From Pseudopyrenochaeta lycopersici (taxonomy: Eukaryota > Ascomycota > Dothideomycetes > Pleosporales > Pseudopyrenochaetaceae), in NCBI GenBank assembly GCA_003313425.1, contig NHZP01000001.1, positions 868,001 through 932,000 on the forward strand: DNA of 64,000 nucleotides, in the 5' to 3' direction. Positions within the stretch are counted from its first letter, which is position 1. Every line of letters starts with the position of its first letter. The notes beneath the pieces were generated by a model. That model ran no database searches. It saw only the letters and a list, made by a program, of their open reading frames with translations, and was not told where the DNA came from. Of the stretch, positions 1-10,442 are shown piece by piece. Both the position numbers and the translations under genes were made by a program.

Positions 1-243
1 AAAAGGGTGAAGTGTTTCATTTGCAAGGCGTTTGGCGAACTGGCATAAAGGGAATAATATGTTCCCAGTCCTACAGATATGTATACCACCAACTACCAAT
101 TCTGAGTGCAGCCTGAAGACTTGAACTATTTGCAGTGCCAATCAAGCATCCTAAAATACCACCAAGAGATCGTTGATATACTATAGTACCATCCCACCCA
201 CTCCCAAGATCCCCAAGGCACCTTTATTACGGTCCCCCTTTCC
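1..243. other. no gene recognised (left edge)
   Basis: I see no supported gene here. It lies downstream of the small minus-strand gene that ends at 244 and probably holds its 3' UTR. Confidence 0.4.
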
Positions 244-711
244 CTATATCACCCCCAGCCGTCTCAGCTCACTCTCCACATCCCTCTCCCTTCTCACTTC
301 CACCATTCTATCCCCACCCAGCCCACGCACCTCCCTCTTCATCCACCAAAACCGATCCATCCACCAGCACCACATAAACACTGCTATGATAACAGCATCA
401 TAGCATACCACGCTGTATGTTGCCGGATTGACCCAGGACAACATCGTCTCTCCCTTTTTAGTGGACAAGGTATCTGAAGAGACGTCGACGACTTGAGGGG
501 CTTCAGCGTCGTCTTCAATGTCGAGGGTGAATATCGGCAGTATGGCGGGTGTCGGTGGATTTGTAGGTAGAGGGGCGTATGTGAAGACTGGTATCCTGGA
601 TATTGGGGTTGCAGTTGTGGTGGATTCAGCCAGCTGGAAGGCTACGCTGACCGGCAGCGCAGCTCCCAGGTTGGCGACGACGAGGAGCGCGGTGAGGAGG
701 AAGAGCAGCAT
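244..711 (-). CDS. small predicted secreted/membrane protein, unknown function
   Basis: This is a single-exon frame of 155 residues, starting at a true ATG (709-711) and ending in TAG. I do not recognise the family. The first ~19 residues (MLLFLLTALLVVANLGAALP) look like a signal peptide or signal anchor. A Ser/Thr/Pro-rich stretch follows. A second hydrophobic, Trp-rich segment lies near residues 98-123, and the tail is basic (RREVRGLGG-like, then VRRERDVESELRR). The likely topology is a short extracytoplasmic domain, one membrane span and a charged cytosolic tail. It lies 302 bp downstream of the SHMT gene on the same strand. The membrane features argue that it is real, but there is no homology support and it could be a lineage-specific orphan. 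Confidence 0.5.
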   Translation of the reverse strand: MLLFLLTALLVVANLGAALPVSVAFQLAESTTTATPISRIPVFTYAPLPTNPPTPAILPIFTLDIEDDAEAPQVVDVSSDTLSTKKGETMLSWVNPATYSVVCYDAVIIAVFMWCWWMDRFWWMKREVRGLGGDRMVEVRRERDVESELRRLGVI

Positions 712-1013
712 GATGATGGTACGTAGGCTTCAGGCTGGTATTTTGAGGTCCATTCGAGGCGGATTGAAGAGAGTATTTCGCAAAGACAAGGTGCCCGTTG
801 AAGAGAGATCGGAGAGTGGAGTGCATAGGCTGGAGGTTGTTGAGGAGTTAAAACACATCATTTGTCAGGTGTTGTGGTATTGATGGTGGAGACGACAATA
901 GCAAGGATTGGGACATTAGGTGAAGGTCATGGACAACATCAGCCCTATATACAATACCAACACACATTTTCCGCCATCCAAACTCCAAAAGCGCCAAAGG
1001 CATTTCAATTCAC
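712..1013. other. intergenic, no gene seen
   Basis: This 302-bp spacer between two minus-strand genes should contain the promoter of the small membrane protein and the SHMT 3' UTR. I see no other feature. Confidence 0.4.
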
Positions 1014-2809
1014 CTATTGTGCCTTGTCCCATGGCAAAGCAAACGTAGATACCCAGTCCTCGACCTCCTTCCTCAATTGCACAATATCTGTGATTTCCTC
1101 GCCTTCACCAACATACTCCTTGAACGCTGCAACACTGCCGGGGTTCTTGCGCGAGGTCTCCTCAGCCTTCTTCTTGGCCTCCTTATTGAGCTTTTGGGTA
1201 ATGCCAACGGCACGGTTGACAATATCTGCGACGCGTTTGAAGTCTCCGGTCTGGAAACCACGAGTCGTCATGGCGGGAGTACCAATACGCAGACCACCAG
1301 GTTTCATGGCAGACTTATCGCCAGGCACAGTGTTCTTGTTCGACGCAACGCCAACAAGCTCGAGAACGCGCTCTACTCGCGCCCCGTCTACACCGCGGTC
1401 CTTCAAGTCGACAAGCACAAGGTGGTTGTCAGTGCCGCCGCTTACAATATTGTAACCCAGACCGCCATTTTCCTTGGAGTCACCTAGGCGCTGTGCAAGA
1501 GCCTTTGCATTCTCAAGAACCTGCTGTTGGTAATCCTTGAACTCTTTGCTTTGCGCTTGTTGCAGAGCAACCGCGAGCGCAGTGATGGTGTGGTTATGAG
1601 GTCCTCCCTGGTGGCCTGGGAAGACAGAAGCATTGATGGGGCCTTCCAAGTCGTATTTCTCCTCGTTACCCTTCTTGTCAACCTTTCTTGTGCCCTTTCG
1701 GTAGAAGATCATGGCGCCTCGAGGGCCGCGCAACGATTTGTGGGTTGTGGTGGTGACAATATCAGAGTAAGGGAAAGGCGATGGAATGACACCTGCTGCA
1801 ACGAGGCCTGAAATGTGAGCCATATCCGAAAGAAGATATGCACCAACATCGTCAGCCACCTTCCGCATTCGCTCGTACTCGATCAAACGGCTGTATGCTG
1901 ATGTTCCAGCAACGATGACCTTGGGCCTGTATAGGTGTGCCAATTCTTCCATCTTGTCGTAGTCAATGAGACCCGTCTTCTCGTCAAGTCTGTATGGGAG
2001 AGTTTCATAGTATTTCGAGACTGCCGAGATCTTCTTTGTTGGTGTTTGGTAGCCATGGGACAAGTGGCCGCCATGAGGGAGGTCAAGACTGAGGATACGA
2101 TCGTGGGTATTGAGAACGGCAGAGTATGCATAGAGATTGGCAGGGGAACCAGAAAGTGCTGAACACTGTATGTTAGTTTAGGCCGCGCTGAATGGCAGGA
2201 ATTGCTTGACTCACGCTGAACATTGACTCCCCACTCCGACGAACTGAGCCCGAAAGCCTCGAGAGCTCTTTCCTGGCAGAGTCGCTCTGCCTGGTCGATG
2301 TATTCATTGCCTCCATAGTAACGTGCGCCTGGGTATCCTTCCGAGTACTTGTCTGTCCGCGGTGTGAGCTCAAGGTGGCGTGATAGATGTGGAGAACATA
2401 CTCTGCATAACACTACCGAGAGCATCGAGAACAGCTTGCGATGTGAAGTTCTCCGATGGAATGAGATTTATGAAGTGTTTCTGACGATTCTTCTCCTGTG
2501 GTGGGAGGAGTGTGAGCTTTGTTATTTCATCCAGAGCTTCAACGGATGGTAACGGACCCTCTCAATAATTTGGTATACGGTAGGATCGGCCTGCTCGAGG
2601 TCCTGCGAGAGCACCTGTAGCTATATAAGCATAAATATTCATATGTATCTTAACACTCGCTAAAATACCTTCTGCTGTGCCTCCAAGTTGGTCGCATAGC
2701 CCCGCCATTGTTGCTGCAGTATTCTTGAATGGTTTATGGCAATTGAAGCAGAAGAACGAGCGGCAAGCTGGCGCAATGGCGCTCTACACACAGATCGGAG
2801 TGTCGCCAT
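1014..2809 (-). CDS. SHM1: serine hydroxymethyltransferase, mitochondrial
   Basis: This PLP enzyme interconverts serine + tetrahydrofolate and glycine + 5,10-methylene-THF in one-carbon metabolism. I derive five exons (complement): 2669-2809, 2558-2614, 2402-2495, 2215-2352 and 1014-2158. The phases close to 524 residues, normal for the family. The first 40 residues are rich in Arg, Ser and Ala and have no acidic residue ([20 protein letters not shown]...), as in a mitochondrial presequence, so this is the mitochondrial isoform. Recognisable blocks are [39 protein letters not shown], the glycine-rich [10 protein letters not shown], and [14 protein letters not shown] with the PLP lysine near residue 284. 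I chose the ATG at 2809 because an upstream extension of the frame would bury the presequence. The last exon begins after TTCAG at 2159-2160, which restores the conserved NVQPLSGSPAN reading. Confidence 0.96.
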
Positions 2810-3653
2810 GGCAAAATATGTGGTGCGAAACGCAAGTGGCTCGCGACCTTTTAAAGAGACGTGATGCGATAGCCGGACCTGTATTCTCAATGAGGCAACG
2901 AAACGATGAGCTCCGCTTATCCACGGAGCCGGTGGCGCCAGGGCAGGGCTGGCGGGCGCGCCGATTGTTTTTCCGACGGCCAATATCCTCGCTTCCGCCT
3001 CGCGTCTCTCTTCCGAACCTCACAACTAAAACCAAGATGATTCAACGCTTCTACGAATCAGCTGTATCCTCACTCAGCCGGCGCAAGCTGGTCGACGTGG
3101 GAGCTGCTGACACGCTCCGGGCACCTCACCACCCAGAGGAGACGAGAGACTATATGATTGGCATATGTTGTAATTTTCTATGCATCGGCGGATGTGAATG
3201 CTTTGTCGCCATGCGTGCATCACTCCGCAGTGCTTCAGCGCCGCCTGCCAGGACTGTGTTTTCGCATATCGTGGTTGCATAGGTAGTAATTCCAATGACA
3301 CGATTCCCAGCTTCTGTCCCCTTCACTGTCATACCTCGCAACTTGGCTCACCCTACTATGTTCCTCACCGCCGTCACTGTCAGTTGCCGTGACAGCGACA
3401 GCTCAGTGCAGGCAACCGAAACTCTTGACAAGAATGCATCCGCGATTATGTCCTCTACCTTCCCTCAACGTGTTGCTCAGTCATGATTGCCTTATCCTTC
3501 TTCGCGCCTGCCCGCCAAAGCCTTATCCTTGAGCTGTCAACCTCAACCGCCAACCCAACGTTAACCCCTCAGCGGAACTCTCCCTCACCCACCCCATACG
3601 TAACTTCACACCGCTACTTCTCAGGTGTCACACGCCTAACTGCCTAACCTAAC
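2810..3653. other. divergent intergenic region
   Basis: This is the shared upstream region of SHMT (-) and the 2EXR gene (+). The last ~120 bases before 3654 are pyrimidine- and CA-rich, as in fungal 5' leaders. Several frames cross it, but none has convincing protein character. Confidence 0.4.
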
Positions 3654-4898
3654 ATGGCTCCTAAGCTCGAGACCCAAGCTTTACCTCCGCCAACACAAAC
3701 AGCCCACGATAGCAGTCGAGAGCTCGACAGCACGAAACTTACTCAATACAACAAGAGCACGGGACGGCCAATCCGAAAGAGCGCAGGCAGTATTAAAAAA
3801 GCTGCGGGCTACGTTGACTCTTGTGTCCTCGACGACGACGATCTTGTCCCATTGACCTCTGATGAGAGCGATGACGAGGACGAGGACGATGATGATATGA
3901 AGCAGTGTGGCCGTTCTGACAAGATGAAGCGTAAGCGCAAGCGAAGCACATCTCCATTGTCCCCACGTCTTGAGCCGATCCTCTATAATCAAGAGCTCGA
4001 CGAGTTGACCGACAACGAGCAAGGCGGAGCCTTTCATCCCCATACACTGAAGAAGCAGCCGATTACTTTGCAGTTCAATGTGCCGCTGGGCTTCCACGGC
4101 CCACTCTTTGTAAGGTTGGACAGTGCTCTGCTACATACGAGTGGGCAAGTCGCACTTCACGAGATGCAGCCAGGCAAGAAATCGAAGAAAGCTCGCACGG
4201 CCAGTTCAACACTACTGCAGTCAGCAATCCAGCTACACTACAAGGGCTTCACCGACCTTCCACCCGAACTGCGAAATACAGTGTATCGGTATCTGTTCAC
4301 CCGCAAGGATAGTAGTCAAGAACTCAGAATTCCTCCATCGAGCGGCCGCGGGGGTCTCAGCAAGTCAGGCCAGTTTTTGAGGACGTGCAAAATGGTCCAT
4401 AATGAAGGTTGCTCTATTCTGTATGGCGAGAACACGTTCTTCTTCACGCGACACAGCTCTACTCGGGGCCCATTCTGGGAAACAGTTCCTAAGGAAATCG
4501 GCTACCAGGACGTCCTTCACTTCTTAAAGATGATCGGCCCGGAAAACCTGCAGTACCTGCGAGATATCAAGTTCGCATTCGATGATGCTTTGCCAAAAGA
4601 CACGCCTTATCTCAACTCCCACGAGAAGCGTCGCTACCTCAACGACGAGTACCTGATGAACTGTCTCCGTATTCTCCGCAATGCGAAACTACGAACCCTC
4701 CAGTTGAGATTTGCCGGTCGCCGTTATGTCGTTCAATCCGACGTCAAATTCCTCGGCTACCTGGAGCAAATCAAGGCAGATGAAGTGGATAAATTTAGTG
4801 AACATTGGGCTTGGCCGCTGCCTAAGATAAACGATTATGTCTGGGACAATCTGAAGAAGGCCATGACTCGCAAGAAGAAGTTGTACGAGGACAAATGA
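3654..4898 (+). CDS. 2EXR/F-box-like domain protein with acidic-basic nuclear-type N-terminus
   Basis: This is a single exon of 414 residues with a true ATG. Residues ~60-82 are very acidic (DDDDLVPLTSDESDDEDEDD), followed by a strongly basic KMKRKRKRS that could be a nuclear localisation signal. From about residue 199 the sequence FTDLPPELRNTVYRYLF starts a 2EXR-type module, an F-box-like fold expanded in filamentous fungi. The usual later blocks are present: a 'RTCKMVHNEGCSILYGENTFFF' equivalent at about 240-262 and an LRTLQLRF segment near 345. Such proteins are generally uncharacterised; some may act as substrate adaptors. No catalytic residues can be named. The assignment rests on the LPPELRN...Y and ILYGENTF patterns. 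The function is unknown. Confidence 0.85.
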   Translation: MAPKLETQALPPPTQTAHDSSRELDSTKLTQYNKSTGRPIRKSAGSIKKAAGYVDSCVLDDDDLVPLTSDESDDEDEDDDDMKQCGRSDKMKRKRKRSTSPLSPRLEPILYNQELDELTDNEQGGAFHPHTLKKQPITLQFNVPLGFHGPLFVRLDSALLHTSGQVALHEMQPGKKSKKARTASSTLLQSAIQLHYKGFTDLPPELRNTVYRYLFTRKDSSQELRIPPSSGRGGLSKSGQFLRTCKMVHNEGCSILYGENTFFFTRHSSTRGPFWETVPKEIGYQDVLHFLKMIGPENLQYLRDIKFAFDDALPKDTPYLNSHEKRRYLNDEYLMNCLRILRNAKLRTLQLRFAGRRYVVQSDVKFLGYLEQIKADEVDKFSEHWAWPLPKINDYVWDNLKKAMTRKKKLYEDK

Positions 4899-6279
4899 TC
4901 TACTCCTACAGGCACAACATCATGCCGTAACGGCAGCCGTACGAAATTGTGGCCTACTCTCTGTACGCCATTACAATTATGGCTCGGCATTGCCGAAAAT
5001 CCTTACTGCTTTCCCATACTGGGTCCATCTACATCCATGCTGCTAGGTCCATACTGCGGCGTCAGTCTACAATCAACAGCCGAGGCTTAGGCTTAGCATA
5101 CTTGGAGCGTTTATTACTGTCATCATCGAGCTACCAACAGTTTGGTCACGGAGTATGGGACGGCGAAGGACCTAGGCTCGCATCGAGACCCGGAACATAG
5201 TCCTGTGTGCTTTTTCTTCTCGCTCTAACCTGATAGATCACGTCCAGGCTAATGTGGCGTGGCACAAGTTAATTAATGTCAATCCTTAGTTAGTGCGTAC
5301 ATCTATTGAAACTATATTCCTGTAATTCTTGAGTGCTGCGTGCGACTTCTCTCAATTGGCCCAATATACAAATTCAACATGGAATTCCTGGATGATGAGG
5401 TGGCAGAACGATAGTTCAGTGTTCACATTCTGCGGCTAAATATGCCCCCCCTTCACAATTCCTTGCACGCACCCGCATAACCGACCCGCGCAACCGACCC
5501 GCGCTACGTTGCACAGCGCCGGACAACAACCTGCAAGTCAGCAAGGCATTGGATGGATGAAGCTACCGGCATATTCAATGTGAGACGTACCAGATATGAA
5601 AACGCCTGTCAAAGGATCTCGTTCCGCATCCACCCGTGCGACTATCCTCATACCGGGGATTGGGAACGCCATTTGAGGCCGTGTTGAGGATTTTGAGGGC
5701 AGGGTGATTACCCAAACCATATAATTAACAAAGCAGGCTATATTAGGGGGGTGCGGGAAGCGCTTTTTGGGGGAGGGTATATCACAGTCACATATAGTTT
5801 GCACTTATGCACAAGTCTTTAATTTTCTTTATGTTAGAACGAACTCTCCCACCTTCTCACAATGGTCATGATCCGTGCTTGTTGAGCTAGCCGCTTACCC
5901 CACAGATTAGATTGCTCCCGCATGTCTTGTGTGCGAAGTGGTGCAGTGCAGATTGAGTGTGGATATGTGTTGTGCTTCCGTAGGCTACGTTGCCGCTGAC
6001 TGCGTTCCCGCTGCATGCACGCATGCCTGCATCATGCTTCTGACGTGGTGAGATCGTCCGTCGGCTGTTGAGATGTGGGGTGTGTTTCCCCGTGCGGGCT
6101 GAGGTTGATATGTCAGCCTTGTGCGATATCAGCTGTCAGTTTGTCGGGACTGGGGTTCGGGGTTGACAATGGCACGGCCCAGATATGCACTTGTGTGTAC
6201 AAGTCTTCGCGAGACTATTGATCATGGCTGACGGGTATATCTGAATACGGAGATCTGGCCGTTGCGCCGTAACGCTGCA
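4899..6279. other. tail-to-tail intergenic region
   Basis: This 1.4-kb gap separates the convergent 2EXR and CNS1 genes. It contains a short imperfect direct repeat of an ACCGACCCGCGC-like unit at about 5470-5505. The frames here are short and show no domain or splice-consistent gene model. Confidence 0.35.
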
Positions 6280-7605
6280 CTAGCTTTTGTTATACGAGAC
6301 GGCTTTTCCCCTCCTCTTTTTGAATTCTTCGATCCACTCTGCTGCCTTGTCCTTGGGCAAGATACTGATCCTGACCAATCCATCCACAACATCTGTTTTC
6401 CCGCTTCCCAACACCTTTCCCAGACTCATCTTCTTGCCTACTTTGATTAGGCCGCCAGATGATGTCTCCATATATGCTTCGACGTTGTCTACTGTGTATT
6501 GATGCTGTTCATCCCATGGCAACGGGAAGATGTATTCTAGATGTTGGTCTAGCTTCTCCTTCTCCGAAAATGCCTTGATGAAGTCGGACTGTGAGTGTGT
6601 TGGATAGAGTAGTATGACCGGGAAGGTCAGTGTTGAAGAGGGATCTAGCGCATTTTCCAGCTTGATCTCAGCATCCTCAAGGTCTGGCGCTTGGTCGCTC
6701 TCTCTTGTCAGGATGTTCCTGCTCTTCAGTGCAAGCTTCAGCGTGGCTCGTTCGGACGCCACCTTGGCTTCTCGTTCTCGGCGCGTCTTCTCAACAGCGG
6801 CGATGTAGTCTTGCCGAGCGACAATCTTGGTCTTCAGTGCCTTGAGCGGCGCGTTGTTCGGATCAATGGCCAGACCTCGCTCACAGGCATCCGTTGCTTC
6901 TGGTAGTTTGTCAAGTGCTAGGCATGCCGTACCAGACCGATAAAAGGCCTTGATGTTGGAAGGGTTGATCCGAAGCGTAGCTGCGCAGTCCAGATTGCAG
7001 GAGCGGTAGTTCTCTGTGTTTTGTTAACGTACTGATTCTGGTGGATGCACAAATTGGTAGATGCTCGTTGTTGTGCCTTCCTCATCGGATGCTCTCGACT
7101 GCAAGATGTCCCATGTTTACACAAACGAAAATGGTGGCAACTTACTCTTCTCTAAGTTGCACAACGCTCTGTTAACATAACATGCCTCCTCGATTACTTT
7201 CTCCTTCTTTGCTTCCTCTTCCTCATCCAGCTCGACGTCAATAACATCAGGCCCTTCTGCATCCGGATCTGGATTACTTTGCGGCCCTTTGAGCGCCGCT
7301 ATGGCCTTGTCATAAAATTCTTTCGCATCGCCCCATTGCTTTGCTCTTGCGCACTCATTCCCTTGCTGCCGAAAATTCTCTGCAATCTCAGCACGAGTGC
7401 CCTCGTACGCCATTGCTTTCAGCGCCTCTAGTGCCACATTTTCGCCTCCCTCGCCGTCTGTCTCGTCAAGCGTCGTCATGAAAAGTGGCATTCGGTTCAT
7501 CTCTTTCAGCAGCTCGTCCACGCTTTGCGACTTTACTTCAGCCATTGCCGGCGGCAGGTCTGCAGACGCTTGTTGCGCGCCATTTCCATTCGCCTGTTCT
7601 GCCAT
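6280..7605 (-). CDS. cns1: Hsp70/Hsp90 co-chaperone Cns1 (TTC4 family)
   Basis: This is a TPR co-chaperone that bridges Hsp70 and Hsp90 through their EEVD tails; yeast CNS1 is essential and TTC4 is the animal homologue. There are two exons (complement), 7146-7605 and 6280-7013, which close to 397 residues, the usual length. The N-terminal signature MNRMPLFMTTLDE (near residues 35-47) is the conserved 'PFFM' block. Three TPR repeats follow: EIAENFRQQGNECARAKQWG, then CYVNRALCNLEKKNYRSCN across the intron, then NPSNIKAFYRSGTACLALDK. The C-terminal Cns1/TTC4 'wheel' domain contains LTFPVILLYPTHSQSDFI. The frame is open further upstream only through a GTG, so the first ATG (7603-7605, MAEQANGNG) is the start. 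Confidence 0.93.
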
Positions 7606-10442
7606 GTTGTCCACGGATTGAGCTGTGTGTCACGAGTTTCTCCAAACTTCTCCTAGCTACACTATTCATTGAACGTCAACCTCGAATTTTTCGTGTACGA
7701 TTGCTTAGTCATCATAGGTGGGGAAACCCCTGCGTTGATTCCCAACCCATGATAACCTTGTCAGCGGCCGGGAACATCACACCACGGCAAGCGGCAAGAA
7801 TAAGGGAGCCTGACGCAGGAAAACCAGAGGGGTATTTAAAGGGGCAGGACGAGCCGGATGTGGCCTGTTTCCTACGACGGGAACAGGGAAATGCCGGACA
7901 ATTTGGCCCTTGCTGCAACAACGTCAAACATTGACAGCGCCTCCCTGTGATTGCGATGGAACCTCGTCTGTTTGCTATCCTTGTGAGTGATGCAACGCAG
8001 AGATATTCGTACCGAGAATCATGTGAGAAGGTGCGCCCATCTCCTCCCGGGGTTGTCCATTTCTGGTGATATCATCTAGAGAGTCCAGGCCATTGCATGG
8101 TTCCCTGCAGATGCAGCTGCAGCTGCCCGCACAATGGGCCCACTCTCCGCTTGACAGCACGGTGACGGGACATGTGCTGACTCTCCTATCTTTTCAGCAA
8201 AATCGATATGTTGTCGTCGAATTGAGTTCATACCATCTCTGGTCATCTCCACTTCTCTATTGCAAAACCGGAGGCGCCGCCAAACATGGCTGAGCGCGTT
8301 GTTTACGCGATTTCGGCACAGGCGACGCCGTTGTTACGACCGTCCGCCACGTTCCCAGGTGATGTCCCAGGTCTACTAAGTCGGCACTTCACCATCATTC
8401 GATTAACGGGACTATTCCGCTATTCAATCAAGCCAAACTGTGAATTGTTCCAGCCAACTTAATGGTCTAGTTCACAGCCTTCCTATGGTTTGGCTTGCCA
8501 GGAGCACTGGCTGGCTTGCTTCTGACAACTGGAACCGAAATTGCCCGGAAACCATGCTTCCGTGCATTGTGCCTTCAAATTCTTTGAAAGCAACGCCGAT
8601 GTCCAAGATGCCGGCAGTTCCAAAGACGTGAAGAAAAGACGCTGATCTCAACTTTGGTCCTCTCCTTTGCACTGCCAAGACCCGCACGGCTCAACTCCTC
8701 GGACCGAAGTGGGAGCTCCCTCGAACGAGCTTTTCCCAATGCAGGTCAACAGAACAGCGATGATGCCTTACGTTCATGCAACGATCTTCTTGCGCTGCGA
8801 GGCTTGAGCTAATTCTCCTTTCCGCAAACAGAAAGTTGTTCAGCTTGTAACTCCTCACATCCTTTACCCCTTCGATGTGGTGATTCCTTAAGGGTATTTC
8901 AATAGCTCGAAAGTGAACTTACATGCCAGAACCCAACGGTATCGTACGGCATCGTCGGGCGGCGTTGTGAATTGTGGTGCTTTAAACACGGATCGAATAC
9001 GCCTCCCGCCTCAAGCACACAAATGCGGCGCGGGCAAGAGGCTGAAACTCTGGATCACAGCCCATCACCGCGAGGCGTAGTCTCGATCCTATTGATAGGA
9101 TGAGATCCTTGCGGAGCTTTTGATGGCGGCGAGAGTCATTTCGCAGGTAGCTTTGATCGGTGCTCCCAACACTTGCCAGAAGCCAGCCATTGCTCTCACA
9201 CGGTTCACTATGCGTCGTCACATTTCCTGGGCACCGTTGCAGGACCATGTTGCTCCAACAGGCGATGGACTACATACCCCTGGCCGGGTCATTTCTTCAA
9301 CTCGCTAACGCGGTGGCCGGCCTCGCGGGATGCATATCTCTCTGAACGTTGGTCCCTTAAGCACAGCCAATAACGTCTTCCCACTAGCAGAAAACGGGCA
9401 ACTTTAAAGCCAATAGCGAACACGCAGGGCATAGAATCCTTGACACGGGCTGCATGCAGGGAAGCTTGTGCTTGCTAGTGGAGAGCGTGCATAAGCACAT
9501 GGGCTCGGAGGACAAAACAAATTTGACCAGGCACAGATGGGGTTTGATTGAGCTATTGGTCCCCATTCGTTGCTTTTTCCAAGGTTCCGTCCCCAGAGGA
9601 CTGTGCGGAGTTGTGCCTGAGTTCCGGAAACGACGCTGCTGCATTGGCGATCAGCAAGTTCATGCCCAGGTCGTCCTCGTCCCTTATTCTCTTCCTCCTC
9701 CTTCCGCTCCGTGCAGTGGACGACATACCGGGTGTCTATTCTGATGAGCGCGTTCGACTTTGTTCAATAGTGTTCTTTCCTTCTTTCTCAAAAGTGATTT
9801 ACTTGCGTCATTAGTCACTTTCTTGATCATTGGTTCAGTCTTGTGCATCGAATATTAGGAGTTCAATTGCTGGAGCCCACAGGCAAATACGTTGTCCGAA
9901 AGGAACCAACGTCATTTATTCGAAGTGTGAGTATTGCGCCGCAGCACGATCCCGCTGCAACGGTTCCCATTTACCTGATACAGGTGGAGCGCACACTTTG
10001 ACATAATCTGGTACTGACCCTTACCGTGTCACAGAAACTCCCAACGTTACCTTCGCGCTCTCAATACGACATCTCGACGCAATATCCTCCACGACTTCAT
10101 ACCGCCTTGTATATTACGCTGTTCTAGATGTGCAAGCGTCTCCACTCAATCACAACGCAGTAGATTTGATCGGTAAGTTAGCAGAAGCCTTCGTCGTTTG
10201 GCAGTCGGCAACTGGTTGAGAAGGGATTGCCTTCTTTGGCAGATCAGGCCATAACTGCCCCATTATGACAGGAGCCAAAGTCTCCGTTATACAAGCTGTC
10301 TCGTGTCACTCTGGAATATCCACTGACCTTGTAGTAGGCATGTGTTAGGTTGAAGTCGTCCATAGCACCACTTCATTGTGGTTCTTGCCTCATACAAATC
10401 GCATGGTTTCGCGAACCTGACACCGCTTGTGTCTCTGTCAGT
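7606..10442. other. long divergent promoter region
   Basis: This 2.8-kb region separates CNS1 (-) from the Num1/ApsA gene (+). I find no supported coding gene in it. It probably contains both promoters and a long spliced 5' leader for the Num1 gene (see the intron at 10173-10334). Confidence 0.4.
10173..10334 (+). other. putative 5' UTR intron of the Num1/ApsA gene
   Basis: The donor G|GTAAGT at 10173 pairs with an acceptor CTTGTAG ending at 10334, preceded by a CACTGACC branch-like site. The result is a 162-nt intron ending 108 bp before the ATG at 10443. It is supported only by splice consensus; RNA-seq would confirm it. Confidence 0.45.

Noticed and set aside
2677..3282. 201-codon plus-strand frame across the SHMT first exon and promoter
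   Set aside because: It overlaps the SHMT presequence antisense, has no domain-like character, and lies in a divergent promoter.
5470..5820. Possible transposon remnant in the 2EXR-CNS1 gap
   Set aside because: A short ACCGACCCGCGC-type direct repeat is present, but I found no terminal inverted repeats, target-site duplication or transposase fragment.
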